A stretch of DNA of 64,000 bases from Nematopogon swammerdamellus (Eukaryota > Arthropoda > Insecta > Lepidoptera > Adelidae), in the NCBI GenBank assembly GCA_946902875.1, contig OX336345.1:16213395-16277394 (forward strand), in the 5' to 3' direction. Position 1 is the first letter of the stretch; the number at the start of each line of letters is the position of its first letter. The notes under the pieces were generated by a model that worked only from the letters and a program-made list of their open reading frames with translations, ran no database searches and had not been told where the DNA came from. This document shows positions 1 through 48,913 of this stretch, in pieces. A program made the translations under genes and the position numbers.

Positions 1-181
1 ACTTTTAATTTACGCCATCTACATATCGAAGCGCATACTACAACGTTGCAACACCTGCGACTACCTAACTGACCGCTGAAGTATTTCATTTACTATTGAC
101 GCTAGATGTGGACGCTAGGTGTCGCTCCATGAAATCTTCACATACTGTTGAGAAAATTTGCCGCGATAGGTACAGGTCGAT
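1..181. other. no recognisable feature
   Basis: AT-rich sequence. I see no reading frame, RNA gene or repeat that I can name. Confidence 0.5.
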
Positions 182-250
182 TAGCCCGCGTGGTTAAGAC
201 GTCTGGTCAGTGATGGTGGTAGGGACCGCGGGTTCGAGGCTCGCAAAAGA
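182..250 (+). repeat. tRNA-like SINE head (candidate)
   Basis: Both internal RNA polymerase III promoter boxes are present at tRNA-like spacing: an A box TGGTTAAGACG at 191-201 and a B box GGTTCGAGGCT at 231-241. The flanks do not form an acceptor stem that I can pair, so a functional tRNA is unlikely. A decayed tRNA-derived SINE is the better reading. The body and tail are not recognisable. Confidence 0.35.
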
Positions 251-796
251 CGGAGAAATATATTTTGTATTTCCTACTATTGTATATGCCTCTCTATCGC
301 GCTCTCGCTTGCACACACAGGTTTAGATGGAACGTGACACTTTTTCGTGCGTGCAGCCGGTGTTCATCAATTTATAAGACGTGACGTCATCACGTCAAAA
401 ACAAATGCATACTTAATTGGTTCGTTATCTATCAGTTTCTGGTGATGAAATTTAAAATAATTCCATACAATTTAGGAACAAATAATAGAAATATATATTT
501 TAGAAATATTTTACTGGCTAATTAGGACTTACTTAATATCACATAACGTGGTATTATGTAAGGTAATACATAAAATATTGTGATAATACTTGCTGGAACA
601 CGAATAAGTTAATCTATTAAATGTTACTGTAGTCTTTCTTATACGCGAAAGATGAGATTCTACTAATAACACAAGCAGTCCCGAGTGGGTATACATAGTA
701 AGCTGAGTTCATAAAAAGCAGAGTAAGAAAATGTTAAAGCCACAGAAATGCAATGATTTTTATATCTATTTAATTAACATGAGTCAATATATAAAA
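251..796. other. AT-rich 3' flank, nothing recognised
   Basis: No coding frame or named repeat seen. It leads directly into the large inverted repeat that starts at 797. Confidence 0.5.
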
Positions 797-1283
797 AAAC
801 GGTTTTATTAAAAATAGAAAACTAGAAAAAAAACAGCTGTACAAAAAACTAGAAAATAATAAGGACACAAGCCTGGGCCTTCTTAAGATTTTACGTCTGG
901 GTAAGAAATCGTGCAATACTAGCGTGCTGTCTTCTCATGTCGGATGCCAAAGGGCACATTGTGTCGCTGCGTCAGCGTAATAAGTAATAAATTGAGACTT
1001 TTAACAGACTAATATAAAAACGTGGGGCGTATAATATGCGTAATAACATGCGCCCCACGTTTTTATATTAGTCTGTTAAAAGTCTCAATTTATTACTTAT
1101 TCCGCTGACGCAGCGACACAATGTGCCCTTTGGCATCCGACATGAGAAGACAGCACGCTAGTATTGCACGATTTCTTACCCAGACGTAAAATCTTAAGAA
1201 GGCCCAGGCTTGTGTCCTTATTATTTTCTAGTTTTTTGTACAGCTGTTTTTTTTCTAGTTTTCTATTTTTAATAAAACCGTTT
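797..1283. repeat. near-perfect 233-bp inverted repeat (hairpin)
   Basis: The left arm (797-1029) and right arm (1051-1283) are each 233 bp. They are reverse complements with one mismatch found by eye (in the CAGCG(T/G)AATA stretch), around a 21-bp AT-rich spacer. The outer ends read AAACGGTTTTATTA. The same CGGTTTTATT sequence recurs singly near 3340, so the arms may include part of an older repeat. There is no coding capacity. It could be a foldback MITE or a recent inverted duplication. Confidence 0.85.
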
Positions 1284-1421
1284 AACTTAAAAGTTTTTTT
1301 ACCTATTTTTTTATTTACTCGTTTTTAGTTTGATTTTTGGCTCGTATTATTCATTACGTAAACTCGTCATCCTTTCCAACTCTCTCATTGCATCTTTGTT
1401 ACTCGGTTTCTTACCTGTCAA

Positions 1422-1732
1422 TTACTCACAATCAAGCTCCTCAATACATAACCCTTCTAAAGACTTTACGCGACTCAATGCAACATACGCTTGACCCTCC
1501 TCAAATAGTCTGGAGCCCAAATACACGACTGCACGGTCAACAGTACTGCCCTGCATTTTATGGACAGTGGAGGCCCATGACCAAATTATCGGTATCATCC
1601 GTCTCTCAGCTGTTCCATAATTAAACTTTGCTGGAAACTGTATGGCTTTAGGATGGATAAGGTGTCCGCCGTCTCTTTCAAAATCAATTTGAACAGATGG
1701 TATGTCTGTTTCATACTTTTGCGTTCGACAAG
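1422..1732 (-). pseudogene. Helitron Rep/helicase, C-terminal fragment
   Basis: The minus-strand frame translates to the end of a PIF1-like helicase, the C-terminal domain of Helitron rolling-circle transposases. Visible are a motif with [16 protein letters not shown] (PIF1 motif V region) and [15 protein letters not shown] (motif VI, with the arginine-finger region), then a C-terminal stop near 1420. Everything upstream (Rep domain, Walker motifs) is missing. At 1732 the frame runs straight into the 130-bp tandem repeat, so this is a fragment. It probably belongs to the same decayed Helitron as the adjacent array, though that link is inferred. Confidence 0.75.
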
Positions 1733-1799
1733 TATGGGACACTCGTCCAAATGAGCCCAAACTCGAGGGGGTTACTAGTAACGGTTGAAGAGTTCCACT
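1731..1799. repeat. detached partial unit of the 130-bp tandem repeat
   Basis: This stretch matches part of the 130-bp repeat unit found at 2210-3185 (GGGACACTCGTCC, CTCGAGGGGG, GGTTGAAGAGTTCCACTG). It is separated from the main array by about 400 bp containing a GATAA run and a GT microsatellite, apparently a later insertion. Confidence 0.7.
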
Positions 1800-1968
1800 G
1801 TAGATAAGATAAGATAAGATAAGATAATCGTTTATTTTGCATAATAACTAACTTAACCTATTTACATTTTATATACAATTCTTAATTTATGCAAAATTGG
1901 CCAATCGGCTCAGCGTGTGCCAGGGCAGGACATAAGTCCTTTCCTGGCGCTGTTTTTCAGCCGTTGCC
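1800..1968 (-). repeat. GATAA microsatellite with LINE-tail-like sequence
   Basis: About five GATAA pentamers (1801-1827) are followed by TCGTTTATTTTGCAT. A pentamer run next to an inverted AATAAA-type signal is the pattern of the 3' end of a non-LTR retrotransposon inserted on the minus strand. The same pattern is seen at 7523 and 43889. No coding part is retained. Confidence 0.4.
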
Positions 1969-1987
1969 ATGTGTGTGTGTGTGTGTG

Positions 1988-2030
<43 letters not shown>

Positions 2031-2098
2031 GGGTGTGTGTGTGTGTGTGTGTGTTAGGGTGCGTGTGCGAGTGTGTGTGTGTGTGTGTGTTTGCGAGA
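1969..2098. repeat. (GT)n microsatellite
   Basis: About 125 bp of nearly pure GT/CA dinucleotide with a few interruptions. The apparent reading frames over it on both strands are products of the repeat. Confidence 0.95.
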
Positions 2099-2209
2099 GG
2101 GTCCTTTTCAGTGTGTCTACCTGGTAAATATTTCTTTTCTTTAAAATTTGCCATCTCTCTGCAGATTCAGGAGCATCTTCCTGCATGCAAATTTAAATGT
2201 TGGGAGACC

Positions 2210-3185
2210 CGCGTAACGGTTGAAGAGTTCCACTGTACACCTCCTGACTCCATCATCAGACCCTCGTCACCAAGTATATTGGTAGAACTATGGGACACTC
2301 GTCCAAACCAATCAAATGAGCCCAAACTCGAGGGGGTTACTAGTAACGGTTGAAGAGTTCCACTGTACACCTCCTGACTCCATCATCAGACCCTCGTCAC
2401 CAAGTATATTGGTAAAAGTAAGGGACACTCGTCCAAACCAACCCTATGAGCCTAAACGCGAGGGGGTTACCAGTAACGGTTGAAGAGTTCCACTGTCCAC
2501 CTCCTGACTCCAACATCAGACCCTCGTCACCAAGTGTATTGGTAGAAGTATAGGACACTCGTTCAAACAAACCAAATGAGCCCATACTCGAGGGGGTTAC
2601 TAGTAACGGTTGAAGAGTTCCACTGTACACCTCCTGATTCCATCATCAGACCCTCGTCACCAAGTGTATTGGTAGAAGTATGGGACACTCGTCCAAACCA
2701 ACCAAATGAGCACAAACTCGAGGGGGTTACTAGTAACGTTTGAAGAGTTCCACTGTACACCTCCTGACTTCATCATCAGACCCTCGTCACCAAGTATATT
2801 GGTAGAACTATGGGACACTCGTCCAAACCAGCCAAATGAGCCCAAACTCGAGGGAGTTACTAGTAACGGTTGAAGAGTTCCACTGTACACCTCCTGACTC
2901 CATCATCAGACTCTCGTCACCAAGTGTATTAGTAGATGTATGGGACACTCGTCCAAACCAACCAAATGAGCCCAAACTCGAGGGGGTTACTAGTAACGGT
3001 TGAAGAGTTCCACTGTACACCTCCTGACTCCATCATCAGACCCTCGTCACCAAGTGTATTGGTAGAAGTATGGGACACTCTTCCAAACCAACCATATGAG
3101 CCCAAACTCGAGCGGGTTACTAGTAACGGTTGAAGAGTTCCACTGTCCTCCTCCTGACTCCATCATCAGACCCTCGTTACCAAGT
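2210..3185. repeat. 130-bp tandem repeat array, about 7.5 units
   Basis: The marker GGTTGAAGAGTTCCACTG recurs at about 2217, 2347, 2477, 2607, 2737, 2867, 2997 and 3127, an exact 130-bp period. Units differ by scattered substitutions. 130 is not a multiple of three, so the peptides each unit can encode are not a repeat protein. Each unit contains the small palindromes CTCGAG and ACTAGT. The array adjoins the Helitron helicase fragment, so it may be a subterminal Helitron satellite. Confidence 0.92.
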
Positions 3186-3360
3186 TGAAATTATCATAAT
3201 ATTGTATTGTCACGAGAACTCAATGTGTGTGCAAAGTTTCATAAAAATCGGTTCAGTAGAAGTAGTTGAAAAAGTTGTCGCAAGATTTGAAACAAAGATA
3301 GTAACAAACAAACAAATATACGGAGTCAAGCTAAATAAAACCGTTTAATTAATAATAAAA
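3186..3360. repeat. internal fragment of an interspersed repeat
   Basis: The wording CAAAGTTTCATAAAAATCGG...GTTCAGTAG, followed by an AAACAAACAAAC stretch and AATAAAACCGTTTAA, is typical of the internal or terminal parts of lepidopteran Helitron-type repeats. AATAAAACCGTTTAA also occurs at the outer end of the 797-1283 inverted repeat. Exact element unknown. Confidence 0.4.
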
Positions 3361-3920
3361 ACAAAGGTGTTACATTCATTAAGAATAAATCTTTTCAGTG
3401 AATCATTCTAATATAATGAAAAATTTTATGCCTATGTACTTTATACAACATTTAATTGGTTATTGTAAAACTATTACTTGTCATGGAATTTCAGTCTAAC
3501 GAACTTTTCCAAAACTGGTAATGGTAATGACAACACGGTTGTTTGCTGGTTTTGTGTAACGTTCAAAGGCGTGCTAAATTAGCATTTTCTACATACATAT
3601 AAACACTTATCGCTAGTAAACTATATCCAAAACCATACTTATAAACAGATACTCTTAATTACTAAAAATATGTCGCTCCAAACATTTTATCTCAAATTAT
3701 CAAAATCTCTATTTGAATGACAAACTGATGCAAGTGAACGTATTTAAGTTGAAAACTGTACTTTTGAAGAGTTCCAAAGGTCAAAAATAATTTCAAATTT
3801 AGAATTGGATATTTTTTTTTGTTCATCTATGGATTAAATTTGCCAGCCGGGATTAAATTTCCCCTCTCAAGACAAGATCGTTTGGAAGCTTCAATGATGG
3901 AACTTGTAACATAACACAGT
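3361..3920 (-). other. 3' flank / probable 3' UTR of the cathepsin gene
   Basis: Sequence immediately downstream (in gene orientation) of the cathepsin stop codon at 3921-3923. I found no canonical AATAAA close to the stop. An ATTAAA variant lies near 3452 on the minus strand. No other feature seen. Confidence 0.35.
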
Positions 3921-41801
<37,881 letters not shown>

Positions 41802-41883
41802 TGTCTTCTGTGTCAATCATGGAAAAATGCATGTATAAAAAAAAATCCAGACTATGGAGAGGCCAAAAGGAGGATTATGTGAA
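41802..41883 (-). promoter_or_regulatory. 5' UTR and possible upstream acceptor of cathepsin
   Basis: Directly upstream of the ATG the minus strand reads ATTGACACAG then AAGACA. CACAG at 41812-41808 could be a 3' splice site of an intron in the 5' UTR. A TATACA motif about 30 bp upstream of the ATG could instead be a TATA box, but it is very close. The true promoter is not identified. Confidence 0.3.
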
Positions 41884-42545
41884 TATTGTGTAAATAAAAA
41901 ATCTGTTAAGTGCGAGTTTTACTCGCGCACGGAGGTTTCCGTATCTATCCGCTATTATCCGCCAATGTACAAAAATCGTAACCAACTAAATACAAAGTAA
42001 CCGTTACCCTGGAAACCATCAGAACCGTGGTAACAATTATATCCACAGATGCAACATAAACAAAGAAAGATGTCATATTTGAAAATCAAATACATCAATG
42101 TGAAAACTGTCATGAAAAAATAAAAAACCAAAATGAAATTGTCTTTTCAAATTTCGAAAAAGTAAATATTCAAGAATATGTTATCCGCTATTATCTGCCT
42201 ATCTTTTGTCTTTCAACATGCAATGTATAAAAGGCGTTGGCGCCATCTGTTATTCAATAGTGTGACTAATCTATTTTAATGAAACGTTTCTTGTATGGGG
42301 GCCACCCTTAATTTTTAACATTTTCTTATTTTTCTTATTTGTTGTTGTAACGCATATTCTGTGAAAGTTTTCAACGGGCTACCTATTACGGTTCAAGAGA
42401 TACAGCCTTCGGACAGACGGACGGACGGACGGACGGACGGACGGACGGACGGACGGACAGACGGACGGACAGACAGACAGACAGACAGACGGACAGACGG
42501 CGGAGGCTTAGTAATAGGCTTCCGTACGGGATACGGAAACCTAAA
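41884..42545. repeat. GTGCGAG/TTCCGTA interspersed repeat, copy 1
   Basis: AAAATCTGTTAAGTGCGAGT and TTTACTCGCGCACGGAGG begin it, and GGCTTAGTAATAGGCTTCCG plus ACGGGATACGGAAACC end it. Copy 2 is at 46048-46535. Inside lies a GGAC/AGAC tetranucleotide run (42409-42502) that is much longer than in copy 2. Confidence 0.75.
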
Positions 42546-42561
42546 AATGTGTAAAAAAAAG

Positions 42562-45072
42562 GCAAATATCACATCATATGGCTAACTTTGCCGGTAACTA
42601 TGAGTTAATTTGTTTATGGCCTTTCGCTAGATTTCGAAGATTTCAATAATATAAAGTCAAGACAAAGAGGAGAAATTCATTGTTATATACTTATTTTTAG
42701 AAAAAAAAAAACAAAAGAATAGTAACTAATTATGGATTAAAGTATAGCTGTGCTGCCGGTCTGACCAGCTGTTTGACAACCTTTCCTGCATTCATTTTTA
42801 TAGTAGGTACCTAGTTTTTCGAACTTCAACCGCCTATAAATATTATTTTATTGCCTCGCAACTGTCGAAAAAATTTCAGATATTTTACTATCGCCTAAGT
42901 ACTGAAAAATATCAGTGCATTGTTTGTCTTCAGAATGTGTTTCTGTTCACACAAAAACCGGCCAAGTGCGGGTCGAACTCGCGCACCGAGGGTTCCGTAT
43001 CGCCATGTCATGGTTAGCTCCACTCCCGCCATCTATGGCGTGTTATGAAATGCTTCATATTAGTTAAATGTCATGATTAGTTAAAATGCTTCACACTCTA
43101 TTCGGTAGATGGCGTAGGCTTAGTAATAGGGTCCCGTACCGGATACGAAACCCTATAAAAACCAAGTTAATATATATACGCATCGTTTTTGAACGATCCA
43201 ACATTGCTCGCCATTATTTATCAAGTAGGTATATAATGTTGATTTCAAATAATATTACTTCTAAAAAAATATTACATACTTCAAATAATATTACTGCTTA
43301 TAGGTTCAGAGATAAAATATTTTGGGGTAATTTCATATTAACACCATTTTTTCTCTGGTACAAACGACGGCGAGCCACCAACAAAAAGGAGCGGCTACAC
43401 TACGCAGTAACGCGCAATATGGTTAATATCCTTAGCGTCCACAGCAAAAAAAAAAAGAAGTTGACTTGAGATTTACTCAGGATTTTCTTGAGTAGGTCTC
43501 GGCGGAGACGTTGACGAGATTTAACTATGAATACGATTGAGTGCGCTCGGCCGAGTAAGATTTGAGAACGACTTGACTGAGTTTGACTGAGTGAGTGAAG
43601 CGATTTGAGCACGCTCTATGTATACGGGCCTCTATGATTTTCGTTTAGGTTTTCCTATAAGTCAACTAAAAGAGCCCCTGATTTAAAATACATTTTCTCG
43701 ATTTTCGTAATATTTTTTTCCCATTGAAACGTCACATGCATGATGCATTTGAGAAAAACTTTTTTTTAACTACTTATATAATTTGTCACTCATAATATAT
43801 TTACCAAATTTCAATTTTTTTCGTCTAGTAGATTCGGAGAAAATAAGTTGTGACAGACAGACAGACACGAGTGTGATCCTATAAGAACCAATTCAATTCA
43901 ATTCAATTCAATTATTTATTGGTATAAAGGTATACATAGAGCGTGCTCAAATCGCTTCTTACGCTCAACTCAGCCAAGTCGTTCTCAAATCTTACTCGGC
44001 CGAGCGCACTCAATCGTATTCATAGTTAAATCTCGTCAACGTCTCCGCCGAGACCTACTCAAGAAAATCCTGAGTTAATCTCAAATCAACTTCTTTTTTT
44101 TTTTGCTGTGGACGCTAAGGATATAACCATATTGCGCGTTACTGCGTAGTGTAGCCGTTCCTTTTTGTTGGTGGCTCGCCGTCGTCGTTTGTACCCTCAG
44201 ATCAGGAAGATCTGAGTTTGTACCAGAGAAAAAATGGTGTTGCCATAATATGAAATTACCCCAAAATATTTGATCTCTGAACCTATAAGTAGTAATATTA
44301 TTTTCGAAGTAATATTTAATTAGTTGAGATAAAGTATAACATCTTACCCTTATTTGAAATCAACATTACATACCTACTTGATAAATAATGGCGAGCAATG
44401 TTAGATCGTTCAAAAACGATGCGTATATATATTAACTTGGTTTTTATAGGGTTTCGTATCCGGTACGGAACCCTATTACTAAGCCTACGCCGTCTGTCTA
44501 TCTGGTGCGCGCGCCATCTACCGAATAGAGTGTGAAGCATTTTAACTAATCATGACATTTAACTAATATGAAACATTTCATAACACGCCATAGATGACGT
44601 GAGTGGAGCTAACCATGACATGGCGATACGGAACCCTCGGTGCGCGAGTTCGAGTCGCACTTGGCCGGTTTTTGTGTGAACAGAAACACATTCTGAAGAC
44701 AAACAATGCACTGATCTTTTTAAGTACCTTAGGCGATAGTAAAATATCTGAAATTTTTTCCACAGTTGCGAGGCAATAAAATAATATTTAAAGGCGGTTG
44801 AAGGTCGAAAAACTAGGTACCCACTATAAAAATGAATGCAGGAAAGGTTGTCAAACAGATGGTCAGACCGGCAGCACAGCTATCCTTTAATCCTTATTTA
44901 GTTCCTATTCTTTTGTTTTTTTTTTCTAAAAATAAGTATATAACACTAAATTTCTCCTCTTTGTCTTGGCTTTATATTATTGAAATCTTAGAAATTTAGC
45001 GAAAGGCCATAAACAAATTAACTCATCGTTACCGGCAAAGTTAGCCATATGATGTGATATTTGCCTTTATGT
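42562..45072. repeat. 2.5-kb inverted duplication
   Basis: The left arm (about 42562-43640) and right arm (about 43925-45072) are reverse complements with scattered differences. They share GCAAATATCACATCATATGG at the outer ends and CACGCTCTATGTATAC at the inner ends. Each arm holds a copy of the CAAGTGCGGGTCGAACTCGC...GGTTCCGTAT repeat. The right arm has a small extra palindromic insertion near 44198-44230. The spacer (43641-43924) carries a LINE-tail-like AATTC pentamer run. Confidence 0.85.
43889..43935 (-). repeat. (AATTC)n run with LINE-tail signature
   Basis: Five AATTC units followed by AATTATTTATTGG, the reverse complement of an AATAAAT signal plus tail repeats. Likely the 3' end of a truncated LINE in the spacer of the inverted duplication. 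Confidence 0.45.
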
Positions 45073-46047
45073 CTACTACAGTAAAGTTTAATTTAGCATA
45101 ATACGAAATAGTCCCCTGCAAATTAAAAAAATACTACAGAGAAAAATGATACCTAAGTATGTACTATATTAATTTATGACCTTCGACTGGATTTGGAAGA
45201 TTCCTACTAATAATAGTCAATATCCTAGTCGACATTTTATTGCACGGTACCTAGGTAGTTCTTTATGCACCTCTATATCTAAAGAACGTGCATTCCAAAA
45301 AATAATTAGTCGGTAGTTTTTACGTGATCCAATAAACAAAGAAACCCCGATACAAACAAACCGACACCCTGCGTTCCATTTTTCAATCATTCGCATTGAT
45401 TAATACCTAATGCAAATGATGCGAACTTGGAACGCCAAGTCTGTCTCGAGCCGTAGGATTTTGCTAAGTCGTGATATTTCGAGACTTGGGTTCGTCTCGG
45501 CTCAGCCGAGATTATTGTGAGTAGAAGTTGTGAGTCTAGTCTCAAGCATTGTCTATGAATGCCAAATGACGACTTGAGACGGAGTTTTTGCCGAGCTAAG
45601 ACTGACAACTCTTTATTATAAACAAATTTCTTATTATTCTATTTCGATCCAAGCAAAAATAGGCCATCGTCAAAACATAGAAAATTTAAAATGCACAAAA
45701 TATTTAAATACTACTAGTGTAACACATTAAAATCAAACATATGCCATTGTACAAAAAGGTCAAAAGAAATATTCAATAGAACAACAAAATTAAGATAAAA
45801 CATTAAAATAAAATCAATCATTGAATTAAAAATTATATAAAAAATTAATGTCAAAAAATTACAATCTATATCAGAAATAAAAAAGGGTATTATGAATATA
45901 TTAAAAAAATTTCATACTTATTAAATACAAATTTCAAGTCATTAAAAATATAATCGGTCAAATAATAAAACAAATCAATGAAAACATTAATAATTAAACC
46001 GTTTTAAGTGCAGTAGTCGCGAGCGCGACGAGTCAAGTAATATTAAA
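45073..46047. other. unassigned AT-rich sequence
   Basis: No gene found. 45410-45610 is rich in TCTCGAG/GAGAC words but has no clear repeat structure. 45640-46000 is plain AT-rich DNA. Confidence 0.4.
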
Positions 46048-46535
46048 AAATCTGTTAAGTGCGAGTTTTACTCGCGCACGAAGGTTTCCGTATCTATCCG
46101 CTATCAATAATATCCGCCTATCCGCTCAGGTGGCATGGTCTTCAAATTTTAATTTCGAAGATATGTAGGACGATCGGAGAGAAGCCTCAATGAGGTCGAT
46201 AGCAATTTACGGTGGGAAAATGACAGCACCTCAATGAGGTCGTTGGCACTTTAGCGGCTATAACAATGCAATGTATAAAAGCTTGTGGCGCCATCTGTTA
46301 TTCAATAGTGTGACTAATCGATTTTAATGAAACGTTTTTTGTATGGGGGCCCCCTTAATTTTTAACTTTTTCTTATTTTTCTTTTTTGTTGTTTCATCCG
46401 CCATAGTAACACATATTCTATGAAAGTTTCAACCGGCTACCTATTATGGTTCCAGAGATACAGCCCTCGGACAGACGGACGGACATACGACGACGGAGGC
46501 TTAGTAATAGGCTTCCGTCTGGGATACGGAAACCT
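46048..46535. repeat. GTGCGAG/TTCCGTA interspersed repeat, copy 2
   Basis: Same ends as the copy at 41884-42545. It has only a short GGAC run (46469-46484) in place of the long one, and an ATGAGGTCG duplication (46190-46240). Confidence 0.75.
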
Positions 46536-46727
46536 AAAAATAAGAACAATATTTACAAAACAATTAATTGAAAATTACTAAATGCAAACTAAAAATAACT
46601 AGACAAATTTATCACTATAAGCTTCGTTCCAATTGTAATAAGATTTCTGGATAAGCATGCTCTTAACTTTGCCCTCAAATTCTCGGATTTCAAGGTTTCG
46701 TACTTCTTGCGGTAATTTATTGTATTT
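46536..46727. other. unassigned AT-rich sequence
   Basis: Nothing recognised. Confidence 0.4.
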
Positions 46728-47590
46728 TTTTTTTATTGCTACCGAACTGGGAGGCTCTGCCCGAGGTCGCAACCTCAGGCGCAGCCAATTTCACCCCCGA
46801 TGAGGTGCCAGTCCGGTTTGGAGGTGGACTAATGTTGCTGGGGAAAGGCTATTAACCCGCGATTTGAAGATCCGTGGATTGTAGGAGTGGGGGGAAGATA
46901 TTCCCTGGGAGCCCGTTCCACACCTTTGCAGTGCGGCACAAGAACGATTTAGAGAATCGTGCAGTTCGAAGAACTCTTCTGTCGACTACAAAGGGGTGTT
47001 CCGCGGGAGTATGGCGGGTTTGGCGAAGGAGAACAGGAGGAGGAGGGATAAGGGAAGCAAGTTCGTCAGAGCAGCGGCCATAGTAGTACCGATAAAACAG
47101 GCTCAATGACCCAACGATACGTCTATGCTTTAGAGGTTGAAGGTCATTTGTGAGTTCAGAGTCACCAATGAGGCGAATGGCTCGTCGCTGAATAGAATCC
47201 AAGGCTGAAAGAAGGTATGTACTTAGAGGAACCCTCCCAAAGATGACTGCAATATTCCATCACCAGTCGTACTTGTGCTTTGTAGAGTGTAAGCAGTTGG
47301 ACCGGCGTGAAAAATCGCCGACATCGGTAAAGGATCCCTAATTTTCGAGACGCTAGTTTCGCCTTGGACTCTATGAACGATCGAAACCCAACGTCCCTGA
47401 ACACCTCCATTCCCAGGATTCCCAGACTATCATCGTTGGGGACTTGGCTGCCCTGAAAAGTGGCTTGGAGAGGAAACGGATCAGCCTTAGTAGAGAAGGT
47501 ACAAGCTTGCGTCTTGGCTACGTTGAAGTTGTCCAAGTTCTTCTTCCCCCAAGAGAATACTTTTTCGAGAACCTGTATAATTTTACGCTG
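46728..47590 (-). pseudogene. 5'-truncated LINE (Jockey-group) C-terminus
   Basis: Minus strand. LEKVFSWGKKNLDNFNVAKT, ASRKLGILYRCRRFFTPVQL, VRLVMEYCSHLWEGSS, a frameshift near 47220, then LDSIQRRAIRLIGDSELTND, YRYYYGRCSDELASL and KVWNGLPGNIFPP. The 3' UTR ends in a poly-A run (T at 46726-46735). Closely related to the relic at 32521-33475. Confidence 0.86.
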
Positions 47591-48310
47591 TTACAGATAA
47601 AACTCGAGGATAATTTGGTCAATCTGTGACTGATACAACGAATGTCCTCACGGTGCCTCGTGTCGAAGTTATGCAGATTTGAGTTGGTTGGTGTCTTGTC
47701 TAGATTTTTTCTCGCATAACCCAGATTTTTTTTTTCCTTTCAAATTTTTTTACATTTGTTTCAAATATTTAATTTTATTAATCAAAGGGCAATCTCCAGT
47801 TTTATTGGTAATATAAGTCAAAGAAGTTATTATCAGTTTGATGTTTGCAGTCTGACATAGAATTAATATGCGATGCATACAATTACTATTACTTACAAAA
47901 TTCGGGTTCGATTTAGCGCAACTTAACATAATTACTAGTATGTCTCCCTCTGTTAGTTGTTTCATGTGTGTGTCTATTTCGCTTAGCACTACTTCTAACG
48001 GGGCTTCAGGTTTACAGAAAGAGCTCCGCCCCGCACATGAGTTGCAGCACTTACAGCACAGCTGTCACCTAGGATCAGTCTCTTTGGAGAGGTTCGCAGA
48101 GTATCGGGTTGGGCAAAAAAAAAAAACCGGGTCGGAATCATAAAATCTGCAATGTTACTCTCCGTCTCAACTTAGTAAGTGTTATTTATCCTTGTTAGAT
48201 ACGAATTTATGCTAAATATTTTAACTAGAATTAAGAACTATGACAAACATTATTTAAGTTTTATTTACCTACATACATAGGTACCTACCACACCTACTAT
48301 GGTTGTGGGG
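47591..48310. other. unassigned sequence
   Basis: No gene found. A run of A (48114-48126) lies next to GTTGGGC and CCGGGTCGG. Otherwise nothing recognised. Confidence 0.4.
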
Positions 48311-48913
48311 GTTTTTTTTTTGGATACTGACACTGTTGGCTACATCATCTATAACAGGACAGGGCTATTCGTAGGTAAATATAAAAACAGGAAAGTGGTA
48401 TGGGTGAATGTTTTGGTGGTTTAAAAAAAATAAACCTAACCTAATGTTGAGGCGGCGCATGTCGTTTTGACACCATGTTTTGTTTTCCTGCGAATAGCCT
48501 CGGTATGCCATGAGGGCTATTCGTAGGTATACCTGCATGCAGGTATACCTACGAATAGACACTTCCCCTATAACATCCTTGATGTCAGCCCATAACACCT
48601 TGGTGATCTAGGTGCAATGTCAGTGCTTCGTTTTGGTCGTGCCGGCTATACTGAACTGGACGGAAAACACGAACCATTAACATAGCCGTTTCGACCGACG
48701 ACGTTTCATTTAGTGCGGTTGTTCCAACTCAGGCCAGTTAAACCCTACCATTTAGTACAGTAAGAAGGGGAGATACCTACAGCTTTACGTGGAATCCGAA
48801 CCACAGTCAGCCTACAACAGTCGAACGGTCACCCATCCAAGCTCTGGCCGTGCCCAGATGTGATTTCACGAACAATAGTCGAACGATCGCACCGCTGAGC
48901 TACTGGTGCTGAC
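48311..48913 (-). repeat. SINE A copy interrupted by a MITE
   Basis: Full-length minus-strand SINE A with tail, body, B box, 5S-like segment (AGCTTGGATGGGTGACC on the minus strand) and A box at 48913. The insertion at 48356-48568 accounts for its extra length. Confidence 0.88.
48356..48568. mobile_element. 213-bp MITE in SINE A, 6-bp direct repeats
   Basis: Flanked by TATAAC at 48350-48355 and 48569-48574. The ends carry inverted GGGCTATTCGTAGG / CCTACGAATAG sequences. The right part is itself palindromic (GGCTATTCGTAGGTATACCT then AGGTATACCTACGAATAG). Superfamily not assigned. Confidence 0.75.

Noticed and set aside
1887..2186. Frames rich in THTHTH or VCVCVC
   Set aside because: Translation of the GT microsatellite.
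2167..3133. Series of overlapping frames encoding [19 protein letters not shown] peptides
   Set aside because: Each comes from one 130-bp unit, and 130 is not a multiple of three, so no continuous repeat protein exists.
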